Source: Rallus limicola
Taxonomy: Eukaryota > Chordata > Aves > Gruiformes > Rallidae
Direction of reading: 5' to 3'
Assembly (NCBI GenBank): GCA_022605955.1
Contig: JAKCOZ010000003.1
Span: 54,126,179-54,190,178 of the forward strand
Length of the DNA stretch: 64,000 bases
The stretch's first letter is position 1; every line of letters begins with the position of its first letter. The notes beneath the pieces are model-generated. The model made no database searches. It saw only the letters and a program-made list of their open reading frames with translations, and was not told the DNA's origin. Of the stretch, positions 23,811-35,166 are shown piece after piece. The translations under genes and the position numbers were made by a program.

Positions 23811-24082
23811 GATGTCAACAAAAATGGCTGGGATAGAGCACTTTTGGCTTTCCTTTTAGTGATGAAATACACAAGAACAGCTAAGAAATGATGGTTTTAT
23901 CTTTCAGAACATTTGCTTGGAATTATAGTTGGACAAACTGGCTGCCTAAAATATAAAGATTCCTACTTTACACACTGTGGAGCTTGAAGGATGGAAATAG
24001 CTACAAAGTTGTCAACTACTTGTAAGTGTTACTAATAGCAATGGACTGGAAACAGCTAGAGAAAGGAGAGTGAAGTGTGGAG

Positions 24083-24140
24083 TAGGGTAGGGTAGGGTAG
24101 GGTAGGGTAGGGTAGGGTAGGGTAGGGCAGGGTAGGGTAG
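24083..24140 (+). repeat. TAGGG pentanucleotide array
   Basis: Eleven tandem TAGGG units (24083-24137) followed by TAG. The tenth unit is CAGGG. The G-rich strand is the + strand. The unit is one T short of the vertebrate telomere hexamer TTAGGG, and because the array keeps an exact period of five it is a microsatellite rather than true telomere repeat. Runs of GGG with two-base TA loops satisfy the G-quadruplex pattern several times over. Read on the - strand it gives a periodic Pro/Tyr/Leu/Thr string inside the frame 24012-24296, which is not a gene. Confidence 0.97.
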
Positions 24141-25470
24141 TACACACCTTGATTCTTTGTATTTTGAGGGATGAATCACAAATACCAGTGTGTGACCCTC
24201 AGACATCTGGTAGGTTACTGTATCATTCTGCTGACTCTGAATTTGCAGGACACTTTCCTCAAGTGTATGAATAAGAGAATGCAGTAACAGAAGCACATGA
24301 GAGATATTTCCACAAAAGTTTGAGGGATGGATCTTTAGGAAGCGTTGTACTTGCTGTATTAATAAGTAGACAAACTGTGTGGTAGCAATACTACCAATAG
24401 CTAAAAACTTCTCCTACTGCAACACTATACAAATGGGAGAACACATATATAATGCATGCAATAATGCAATTAAGTGAAAATATTAATCCAGGAAGCAGTG
24501 ACCTGATCTAGCAATTTCCTCAGCTTCCTACACAACATACAGGTTACCATGTCTTCTTTCTCACAATAAAGTTTTTTAAAAGTTCTTTTAATACTAAGAT
24601 AGACTGGAATGATGCTGAAGCTCCTGAAGCCTTCCCTTCTGAAACTCACAAAAGAGTGCAAAATCAATGCCAGAAAAAGCACATGGGTGGGCCCTGTCAG
24701 ATAGGAGTAGAAAGAGTATTCAAAGGACTATTCCCAAACCATGGAAGCTCCACAAAGTGTTTTACAAAGCATCAACCTACATCAACCTTTGCAAATCTTT
24801 ATAGTGCAAAGAGGTAATTTATCTAATACTAATTTTTATACTTTTCCTTTGAATTTCATTAAAATTATCACCCAAAACAATGAAAACAATGTATCAATAA
24901 AAGAAATGTCTTAATTAGTTAAAAAAAAAATATGTAAATTCCTTTTTATCATAAGAACAAAATAACATGCTCAAAAGGAAAGAAAGAAACCTCAATTCAA
25001 TAGATCCAATGTTAAAAAAAAAACCCAAATAATTTAACTAATTTAAAGAGCTGGAGAAGAATGAAGCATAGTTAGAAGCTTTAAAAAAAAGTATCATAAT
25101 TATAAATTGAAATTTAGAGTAAAATATAACAGTTCTGAAAGACTGAATGAGAACAAAAATGAGAATAAAAGGAGCAGGGTGGTGGGAAAGAGTCAGTGAT
25201 CACATTAAATGCCACAGTGAGAATTTCAAAATAAGAGCATAGATGAATCAGAAGTCGAAGTGAACAAAAGAAAGGTGAGAGATGTCAATGAAAGTAAGGC
25301 TAAAATTACATTGCCTGTAAGGTTTTGGACATACTGATATTCCTAAGGGAACAGCTTAGAAGACCAATGTATACAAAAGCCAAGACTGACAATACCTAAT
25401 GCATCTGATGCATATTTTTAAAATCATAGCAAATATCCTGTATGTTGTGCAAGGAAAGTATGTGAAATAC
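24141..25470. other. AT-rich unique sequence, no gene seen
   Basis: No mobile element or exon is recognised. Short A runs occur near 24920 and 25013. Confidence 0.4.
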
Positions 25471-25494
25471 TATTGACTATTGCAATAGTCAATA
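25471..25494. repeat. Perfect 24-bp palindrome
   Basis: TATTGACTATTG (25471-25482) is followed directly by its exact reverse complement CAATAGTCAATA (25483-25494), with no spacer. The centre contains ATTGCAAT, a C/EBP-like core. Symmetry stops exactly at both ends. Confidence 0.97.
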
Positions 25495-26467
25495 CTTCAA
25501 ATAATTTTTTAGTACTTATTTAATTCAACATGTTATTGCCTGGAGAACCTTAAAAGCATTTACCAGTTAGACTGAAAACAGTCTTGTCACCTCCTGAACA
25601 AAATTAACTATGCCCTAACTCAACCTGCCTTATAGACATGCGATTTACTAGAAAACAAGCTAGTACAGACTGTCCCTGGGTTTTGTTTTTACTGGTCAAT
25701 TCGCCTCACCAGAATCACAGTTGAGACAGAAGAAAAATGGTAGCTTGACAAAATGTTTTTGTAAATACAATTAAATATTCAGAGGCAAATGCTGAAATAA
25801 TGACTTGAAAGATTTTATATCATTCTAGACACTCGAAGATGGACATGCTTTTAAATTCTGAGTCAGGATTAAATTGAATGGAATCCAAAACCATGGTATC
25901 TCACTGATATTGTTCAGATAGAGCCTTCAGAGTTGAACTTGTGTCTAAGCTGAGCTACTATTTTTCTTGCTGGCTGAAAGCAGTGTCAAAAACACCTAAA
26001 AGATCATGTAGTTTTCAGGAGCAGGTAGCTGATTACAGTTAATTATCATAATCAAGAACAATTAATGCAGCAAGTCAAAACAATAGGTAAGCAGTACTAA
26101 TTTTTCCCTGAATTAGCCAAGTAATCAAAAGCTTTGTAAGCTATTCACGGAATGTAGTAAGGATAAAAGCTGAATTTATATAAGTTTAAAAAACATTAAT
26201 TCTCTACATAAAAAATGTAAGCCACAGTTGAACTCCTAATAACAGGAAGCAATCAGGTTTGTTCAGCACTCAGATGCTAATGGTCCATTGCTGCTAAACT
26301 GTAAGTGAAACATAAATATATGTATAATGTAAATCCTTAATGTCATTGAAAATAGGAATGTGGCATTGAGTCTCATCTAGCATGGTTTTTGACTGACAGC
26401 TCAAGCCAGAGTTACCAATCTGAAACAAAAGAAGAAGGAGAAGAAAGAAAATCTAGACTGATGGAGC

Positions 26468-26520
26468 AATCTTGCTCCTATTCAAGTCAATGAAACACTC
26501 TCATTCAAGCATGATCAGGC
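26468..26520. repeat. Possible relic of an old amniote interspersed repeat
   Basis: GCTCCTATTCAAGTCAATGA (26474) then CACTCTCATTCAAGCATGAT resembles a repeat I recall from reptile and bird genomes, built around CTCCCATTGAAGTCAATGG and ending in ATCAGG. Weaker echoes appear at 8909, 40783 and 42110. The identification is from memory and the fragment is short. Confidence 0.3.
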
Positions 26521-29124
26521 TCCTTTTGTGCTATGTACTAAGTACATTGGACTCCATCTTTGTCCAGGGAGGCTTACCTGAGGAGAAGGTGAAATTTAAA
26601 ATTTTCTTGATTGTTAGACATAAGTTGATGATCAATATAGTCATTATAATTGTGTTTCTATTATCAAAACAAGGGATTTTAGCATTGATTAACTGCCTGA
26701 AGTCTGAGGATCTTTGTTTTTTTCCTGAAATTTTTCAAAATTGCAAACTAAATTACATTTTCCTGTATTTGAAGTCTGTCACTACTTATTTTACTAATAT
26801 ATTTATTGCTTAGTACTACTCATTCTGAAATGGATAAAACTAGTTTTTATTAAAATATTTTCTGGGGTCTGTGTAAATAAACTTTCTCCAATTAAACACA
26901 GTTTTCTAGTTTTGGTAACAGCTTCATATTTCTTCCCCATAGAAAGCTAGCTCTAATGGGTTCACATTAACAGCCTTTTCAGTGTTTCTTATAATGTTTT
27001 CAGTTCTGCTTTGGGCATGCCAAAAAAAGTGCTCGTTTGTTCATGTATTCCTTATTTAAGCCACCCAAACTAAAATAGAAAGCACTGCCTGTCATGATTA
27101 ATCTAACCCAGTCAATATACTCAGAGTGTAATTAAAAACATTTACTTTCAGGATGTGTTTCATGTGCTTCTCTTACTTTATCAGAAAGGTTCAAGAGAGA
27201 GTTTAGTTCAGGGTTAACCACCAACTTTACAGGCTGTTTCCCAGTCTTACTTCTGCTGCCTCAGCAGTCACCGTAGCCTGCAGTAACAAGCAAAAGCATT
27301 TGCATAAACATATTGGGGGGCGGGGGCCCATGCAGCAGGTAGCTCCAAACCTGCAAATGAAGCATTAGGTTGTGTCTGTTTCCACTCTTAAAGGTTTTAG
27401 TCTTTGAAATAAAGAAATAATCCTATGAGAAGTCAATATCTCCTCTTGGCTGAGTGTTCTGGCAGTTCAACTCTTCCTTTTTTTCCCTCCTGCTATTTTT
27501 TTTCCACATAATTATTTCATAACCCTTTTTCAGTTACATTACAATTGCAACAGGAAGAGGTGAAGGGTTACAGTTGTGCCCTACTACCCTACCCTGCATG
27601 TTGGTGGAAGACAAAAGAGAGTTCAGTCTAACTAAGCTAAGGAATTTGAATGTAAATCACTGCTCTGTGAGCAAATGTATTAACAAGTAATCTATGATGG
27701 CTGAGGTCGAATGGTAACTGTACTGGGGAAATGAATGTGCATACCAGCATCACTAACTTAGATACCTAAGCTATTGAGAGGAATGTACTTTTGGAATTCC
27801 CTTTGGTTGGTTCTTTTCTAATACAAAAACAGGTCCATTTCCACAGTGACTCTTATGAAATTACAATTTTTATCTGCTATTATCTTCTCATGAACTGCAT
27901 CATAGGTATGAAAGTCTAGCTTTGATATTTGTACTTTCATTTTCAGGACCAGGCACTGGGAAGTGAGTCACTGGTGTGTATTTATGTCTCTTATTGTAGG
28001 CTGCACACACTTCGTGTGTCTCCATGCACACAGCAGCTCTGCTTTATAGATAATTTAGAACAACTGCCTATCTCCTTAAGGAGGTACACAGATTTTTATG
28101 TTAGGTGTAATGATGATTGGGTTCATAAGTGCGCAAAAAAAGACTCATTTTTGCCAACCAGCATCCAGAAGTGCTGTCAGGTTTTTGAAAGTGATATGAA
28201 GTTGAAATTTTTCTAGCTGTACTTTCAGGAATGCTGAGAAAAGAGTATTCTTTCATTTCAGATGCAGTGTGCAGCATGGGCTTCTCCCAAGATTTGCTTC
28301 CGTGCATAAATTTTGGGACCTCAAACCTTACCCAATTATAGGGACAGTGGGTCATTATCTGCATGAGTTGAAATTAGAAAGAACTTGAGTTTCACTGCAG
28401 CTTTGTCACTGAGGTGATGGTGAGATTTATAAAAAGAACAGACATTCCAGCACAAAAAGTAGGCTTTTTCAAACCCAATTTGGAAACAGAGGTATCAAGC
28501 TTCTGAGTAGCAGCAAAGAGGTCTTCAGACCTGTCTTTAATTAATTAATTCATGCACCCCCAAAAAAACTCAAATTAAATAAATAAAATTACATTCAGAG
28601 CACTCATCCATTTAAATTAATAATTTGCAATTGGAATAAAAATCAAGCTATTTTAACTATTTTTTTCCATATTTTGAGACTGATTCTGCAGTGATATGAA
28701 ATATACTGATTTGCCCAGGATACCAGCTCCCACTCTGGCTAATCCAGTTTGCTATAAATCCTTTAAATCTAGACAAATCCTGAGAAGATGACCATGAAGT
28801 AATGAGTGCTTCCCATGCACACACAGTAGAGTTAATATCCATTCAGATAGGAATCAGCCTTTCTTCTAAACCAAGTAACTCCTGCACTGTGTAAAATATT
28901 GAGTTTATAAACATTAAGCAGTCTGAGCTTACAGCAGCTCACCTTGTGCTAAATTTTCCCAAGATTTATTTCAAGGAACTGTTTTGCATACCTGTAAATA
29001 AATAGTAGCCAGATCTAAGAATGTCTTAATCTCCAGATTTTATATTTTGAGACACCTTTAACTAGCAAAGTAATATCAACAGATTTGTAAAATTTGTCAT
29101 TTATTTAAAATCTATTGTAAGATA

Positions 29125-29161
29125 AAGGAACTTGAATATTTTCAAGGAACTTGAGTATTTG
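29125..29161. repeat. 19-bp tandem duplication
   Basis: AAGGAACTTGAATATTTTC (29125-29143) is followed by a near copy, AAGGAACTTGAGTATTTG. It is a local slippage duplication. Confidence 0.85.
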
Positions 29162-30025
29162 AAGTGATTAGGTTGTCATTAGGAAAGTATTAGTAATTAT
29201 TGTTTATAACAGTTATAACTACAGTCAAAGAGAGTTCAGGGCTGAGGTCACTCTCAAATAGTCCCAGAGGGATTCAGGGCAGCTCAGTCAGCCTAGCAGC
29301 CCCAGTAATTCGCCTGCTCTCACAGATGCTGCCTGGTCACACACAATCAGGGATACACAGCACATGGACTGGCTTTGCTGCAGCACCCTCTGATACATGC
29401 TTTGGAGTGGAATAATGCATGGGGTGGCTGTAGCTTTTTCTAAGAGAGCCTGTGCCAGTTGGTGTCAGGCCCGTGTCTTTCCTTCGTCAGGGGAAAGCAG
29501 TGCCCTCTACAAACAAAACAAACCCCTCTACGTTTCCTTCTTTGCTTTACCATAGAAGAAAGTTCTGTTTGGAACAGGTGGAAGAAGACGTTCAGATCAC
29601 CAGAGCACCAAATTCCACTCTCAGTTTTTTTCTCCCCAGTTGTGAAAGACACCCTATATTGGACCCAAAAGGTTTTCCCAGTTTCTAATTCCAGGAGTTA
29701 CAGCAGACCTTTCAAATGAGTTGTTATTACTGATTCGCATTGCTTACTCTTCCTTTGAAAATGTGGCCCTTTAATAGTACCTGATAAAAAGCATGTTCAG
29801 TCTCTGATATAAAGGAGATATAGGATCATAATCTTTCTTTAAAATATATGCTCAATATTTATTTTATCAGCCCATTGACTGTTGGTTTAATTCCAAAAAA
29901 TAAAATAGAACACTACTGAAGATCTCTGGACTTAAACCATCGTCTAGTAAAAACTATTTTAGTTTTTATCTTGGTGTATATAAACATTTTACCCTACTAG
30001 GCTGCTTGTGTTCTTGCTTCTAATG

Positions 30026-30640
30026 TGTAAACACAGGATTGGAAGGACTTTCTGGGTCACTGAGTCCAGTTGCCTCTCATAACAGACATTGTTTCTTCAC
30101 AGTTATTTTAAGATCTATCATAAATGTCTTTTTTTTCTATTGTTTAAACCTTTTAACACAGAAAAGGTTACATATATTCTTCAGCTTTCATTTAACTTGT
30201 TAGAAAAAAAATAATCTTGAATCAGTGTGAAAGAAACTATAATTTCCTCTGAGTTGTAAATTCCTGCGTTTTGTTTTTCTCCTTAATGGTGAGGAGTAAA
30301 GAAAATATACACTTAGTCTCCTTTGATATGAGACTAACTCCTTCCAATCATCTTAATAAACCAGTCATTCTATGAATGATCAAAATCTTCAGGTCTATAA
30401 ATCTCTCTTTCTGCTGATGGTATACTTGCAAATAATAGGAGTTTGTTACCAATACCAAAATCAATTAACTCCTATTTTGCAAAATTTCATCCCATTTCAA
30501 ATATTTTATTCCCTCAGGATCATTCTCTTATTCCTAAATGCTATCTACATACATCTACATACATACTTTTGCTTTGATAACTCAGTTATACTCATCAGTA
30601 AGTTTTACTCACGCTTCTTTTTGGAACAGTCCTTTTTTAT
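30026..30640 (-). mobile_element. Ancient CR1 LINE relic, probable 3' part
   Basis: GGATTGGAAGGACTTTCTGG (30038) followed by CACTGAGTCCAGTTGCCTCT resembles the antisense of the 3' end of old amniote CR1 elements. The T-rich sequence to 30640 is too decayed to align by eye, but it lies between this tail and a clear RT fragment in the same orientation, so one element is likely. About 800 bases separate the tail from the RT motif, less than expected for an intact copy, so internal deletion or two insertions are possible. Confidence 0.45.
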
Positions 30641-31260
30641 TTTTTATATCATTAAATAAAAATAAACAGATGTGTCATGAGATTTATTCTTGAACTCCAC
30701 AAATAGCCTCCACAGAACCCAATAGTTCCTCTTCAGAAAACCTTTTTTGCCCTCTCCAGTTCTTTATCCACCTTACAATTCTTGTCTTAATCCCTATATT
30801 CTCCAGCTGAACCAGTAATTTCCTGTGTGGCACCATATCAAATACTTCAGTAAATTTAGTTTATATTTCCCTTAGGTAGAAAAAATCATTATCAAAAAGG
30901 TTATCAGACTAGTCCACTGTAATTTGCCTTTAATGAACTTGTGATGCATTTTCTTCTATTGTATCTCAATGCCTTTTTATTCAACTCTTTAAAAGCTAAA
31001 GCCTAGCATACTATGAAGATCCGACTAATCTCTCACCCTTCTCTTGCATCCCTTCTCCTTTATACCAAGTCTTATATTTCCTATCCTGAAATCTTATGGC
31101 ATTACTACCGACTTTACAGATTTCTTTACATTCCTACTCCTACACATTCAGATCACAGAGCTCAGTATAGCCAATGATTTTACTAATGAATTCCCTCAAT
31201 TTATTAATGTTTGCCCTGTTGAAACCCTAGCTCTCATTACAAACCCACTATAATTTAAAC
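30641..31260 (-). mobile_element. Ancient CR1-clade LINE relic, RT domain fragment
   Basis: The - strand of 30804-30854 reads FTEVFDMVPHRKLLVQL, matching the DFxKAFDxVPHxKLL motif of CR1 reverse transcriptase. On the + strand, CCAGTTCTTTATCCACCTTA (30756), ATTCTTGTCTTAATCCCTAT (30778) and TAATTTCCTGTGTGGCACCA (30815) match the antisense of the same ancient subfamily as the relic at 3.7 kb. TTGAACTCCACAAATAGCCT (30689) fits the part just after the motif. Stops and indels break the frame. Similarity becomes doubtful after about 31100. Confidence 0.75.
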
Positions 31261-34200
31261 CAAATCAGTTCACAGTCACTCAATTAAACATTAAGCCCTT
31301 TTTATAACAACTTTCTTTAGACTTGTTTTCATATCAAGAAGCATCACCTTTTGCTGGTTCAACATTAAACCCAGAAAATCTTGAACCAGTTCTTGTAGAG
31401 AGGATGTTACTGGCTCAAGCCCATAGAGACTCTAGAAGAGGAATTGAAAAGGACTGGCACAACACTGGGGGTGTCCAGCTCATGACTGAAATAATGTCAG
31501 AGTGAAAGAACTGTCACTGTGGAAGGATATTGGAATACACAGACTGTGAATGAAGGTTTTTCTTGAGATGTAACAGGAAGAGAGTCTTAAGTCCAGAAGA
31601 GAAACAGAAAGGACAAGGGCAAATTTTTTTTTTCCAGATCTTTCTCATGTGTTCTATGACTATGCAGAGATGATAATAATTGCTCCCATGTGTTTTCAGC
31701 CTTCTGTTTAAAGTGGGCATAGCAGTTCTGGACTTACTTTACCAAATACAAGTATATTTCTCCAGAATGTACCTCCAGACACCTGCTTAGGACTTTCTGA
31801 TCCAGAAGCGGTGTTTTGAATTTACATCCTGTAATGGATTTTACTTCTGTAGATTTCTCCAGTTAGTTTTTCAATTCACTTACACTGATAACACCTTCAG
31901 CCCTTTGTTGTAAGCTGTTTTACAGCTCAACTATGTCTCATGAAGAAAGATATCCTTTCTTTGAACACTTACTGTCATAGTTGCATTTGGTACCTGTATT
32001 TGATACTTGTTAGGTCTTGCCTGGAAGGATACAGTGAGCAATCTTATTCTTACTTTCCTCCCAGTGCCACTCATCATTTTTTAAACTGCATTTTCTCTCT
32101 GTGGTCATCCTTTTTCTAGTATGAAGATATCTCATCTTACCTATTTTCTGCTCCACAAATAATTACATGTTCTTGAGTTTAGTAAATATGTACTTCATTT
32201 AAAGCAGCATGTGTGGAATGTTAAAAGGAAGCGAAATTTTAAAAATATTTTCTACTGTAGCCATGAAACATTACAGCCAATTTTTGTTCTTTTCTCAGTG
32301 AGCAAAGGGATGTTTGAAGAATCCAATTATGGTAAGTGTTTTTTGTTATATTGTGTGTGCCCTTATTAGTGTTATCTAGGTCAGCCTGAAAATCCAGTTC
32401 AAACAAAAGCGTGACAGATCAGCTCTGTTTCTGAAAAATGTAAAGAGAGATGGCTTGCAGGTGCAGTGCCTCCCTGCAAACAAACAGAATCGCAGTAGCA
32501 GTCAAACACAACCAGTCTGTCCTAAGTGTCCAGCTGATTAGAGCTGTTCCGGTTCACCAAAGCTGGCATAATCAAACCATTCTTTACCAGGCTCATCTTT
32601 TTTCAGCCCAAGATTTGTACCTCAGCAGCACACAATAATCACCAATGGCATCGGGAACTTAATACACTGCCACCAATACCCAAAGTGTTTGCCTACCTGT
32701 GTCCTTGAGAATTGTTGTCGTATTTGCATCCCAAATTACTCTTTTTCCTTTGATGAAAACAATTCCACAATAGTGAAAAGACTCAGGAGAGTATGGAGCA
32801 ACAGCCCCCAGGAGAAGCTCTTTGTAGCATCACATGAAAAATTCTCAACACAAACTTGCAGCTGAGCTGAAACTAAAGCGAATGAGCAGGCAAATGGCCT
32901 CAAGCATCTTATTTCATACAACTGTGAGATCAGCTCCAAAAGTGTTGTACATGTGCTGAATTCTGTGTTTAAAATCAAACACATCCACAAGACAATTTGC
33001 CTAGCCCCAGCTTGATGGCTAAAGGTTAGAATTTGAGATACTGAGTGTATAAACTTTAACACATACATTTTAATAACAACATTAACACATGTAAAGGAAA
33101 TAAAAGTACACTTTATTGACAATGAACAGGTGATCTGTATTTGGAAGGTTACCCTGCTCTCCAGTAGTGCCAAGCATTAGAAAGAGAAGGTGGTCTACAA
33201 AGGACTTTGCTCACAGTAGCAGGGCAATTCCTAGACTGATGGAATGGACCTAATTTTGAGTAGCTGAATTTAGCAGGAATGATTTGATACCTTTCAGTAT
33301 AAAATATTCATTTGTTAACTATGAGCAATAATTAGCTCAAAGTACAATTAGTACAATAACTTCCAGTAATTTTGGTCAGTTAAGCCCACATTTTGCTCAT
33401 AATATTTAATAAAATATTAAAAAGTGTGACTACTTTTATACCATCATCTTTTAAAACCATACTAAGTTATTTTAATCAATATACTTGTTTTAAGTAAAAG
33501 CCATTTAATCTTCTGACTTATACATTAACCTTCCATTAAGTATTAGTGAAGAAGTTAAATGCACCTTAGTCAATAATGCTAATGCAGGAACTGTTGTATT
33601 ACCTATGGAGAAATGTGTATTCATATTATGTTAAAGTGGCTATCCTTAACGATTAACTATTATATGTCAGGAAACTGATCATAAATTTGAAATATTCTGT
33701 AGGAAAATGAATTATAATGTTGAAACTGAGTTCTCAGTACTGTAATAATTCTGAAATGAGGTCATCTGCTTCTCCCGGTCAGTGCTTTTTAAGGCAATGA
33801 TACTGAAGTGATGAAGATACCCTTGATGGTACTTTCACCTCACCTTGTGGTTTCACATCTCAGTGGGTAATAAATGAGACTAGTAATTGAACTATACTAA
33901 ACTTAAATATATGAATCTACCTGCAGTTATACGGTGAAGTTGTTTTAAGATAAATTCTCATAGCTCTGTTTCTACCTAGAAGTAGTGTACCACTAAAAAG
34001 AGCAAAATTCTAGTTATGCCAAAAGATTCCTCTCAGCTTTAGCTTAAATTGCAGCAGGGAGTTATCTGCCTATGGATTTGATTCTGGATGACTTTTTTCT
34101 ACCCTTTTTTTTCCTATAAGCCAGTTTGTCCTCCAAGGCATATTTTTTACACTAATCTAACAAGCTGCTTCCACAGTGGGAGACTCTCTTTCACGTTGCT

Positions 34201-34940
34201 TTCAACTGCACATTCCTGCTGTTTTGCTTCTGTCAAGTCTTCTATATATGTGGCTATTGGGGAGCTGATTCAGCTGACTGATCTAACACAAAACTTTTCT
34301 CTTTTTTTTAGCAAAGAATAGCTTTCTATTGGATCAGCCACCAAAATCCATTTGTCCTTTAGTTGCGTGATAGCTAAGGCCAATATGAGGGGGGAGAACC
34401 TGTGGATGGGGAGGCAAACCATGGACAAGTCATTTCTTAATAGTTAGTTTTTAGATTACCTTTGCTGTGACATAAAACGATACACACATAATACATAGTG
34501 CAGGTAATAATGAAATAGCAAGTATTTGCTCTGATGCCAAATCAAGCGATCTACTTAAATGTGATATAGTATAACCTGTAACTTTCAAAACAAAAGGAGG
34601 GAGGAAAAAGTGTAGCGTGTATGCTTGCTAATAAAAAATATTTTCCCTGTCTTTTAAGGATGGACATGAGTAGATTTCAGGATATCATTTTTTTTAATTG
34701 TTGATTATATTTTTCCCCTGGCATAGTACTGTTTTTCAGATTTTTGTTTCAGCATTGTAAATGATTATTCCACTCTCATTCACCTCTGCTTGTCCTTGCT
34801 ATACCATTTAAGTGCCTTCTGCTGACTGTACAAAATTGTGTCCCTGAATCCTTAAAGGTACATTTGGTGTCCTAAGGATGAAGTACTTTTGAATAGAGTC
34901 AAGATCTCAGAGGTTGAATTTAATTGGCTGTTGTACAGTT
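31261..34940. other. Unique sequence, no gene seen
   Basis: No repeat tail is recognised. It includes the longest frame in the window, 32736-33173 (- strand, 145 codons). That frame is Ser/Leu/Cys/Phe-rich and has no family motif or supporting splice context that I can see. Confidence 0.4.
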
Positions 34941-34942
34941 AC

Positions 34943-34962
34943 ATTACAAATATATTTGTAAT
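34943..34962. repeat. Perfect 20-bp AT-rich palindrome
   Basis: ATTACAAATA (34943-34952) is followed directly by TATTTGTAAT (34953-34962), within a stretch of TA-rich sequence. Such composition makes palindromes more likely by chance. Confidence 0.95.
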
Positions 34963-35137
34963 ATATAGCAATATAATGATATTATAATTTATATAACAAC
35001 ACTGAAATGTCTTTCTTCTTAATTCTAAATAAAATATCTCTTTTATATATTTATGAATGTTGAGGCCTTTTTATTCTATCGTACAACCTGGCCCCATTTT
35101 TTTTTCTCTGTACATTCACATCTATGCTTTTAGCCAG

Positions 35138-35166
35138 AAAAACAAAACAAAACAAAAAAAAAAAAA
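35138..35166. repeat. AAAAC-type microsatellite and A run
   Basis: Three AAAAC units merge into a run of 13 A, ending at GATT. Confidence 0.9.

Larger units (their letters stand above)
25495..30025. other. Long AT-rich unique sequence, no gene seen
   Basis: No convincing exon, RNA gene or repeat tail is seen across about 4.5 kb. Notable bits are a short relic-like motif near 26470-26520, GGGGGGCGGGGGCCC near 27316, and a 19-base tandem duplication at 29125-29161. Frames such as 26472-26813 (113 codons, + strand) are hydrophobic and AT-driven. Confidence 0.4.

Noticed and set aside
24083..24140. Interstitial true telomere repeat
   Set aside because: The unit is five bases (TAGGG) throughout, not TTAGGG, so it is a pentanucleotide microsatellite.
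24012..24296. Frame encoding a periodic Pro/Tyr/Leu/Thr repeat
   Set aside because: It is produced by the TAGGG array read on the - strand.
32736..33173. 145-codon frame on the - strand, the longest in the window
   Set aside because: No recognisable domain, no repeat match and no supporting start or splice context. A frame of this length in 64 kb over six frames is compatible with chance.
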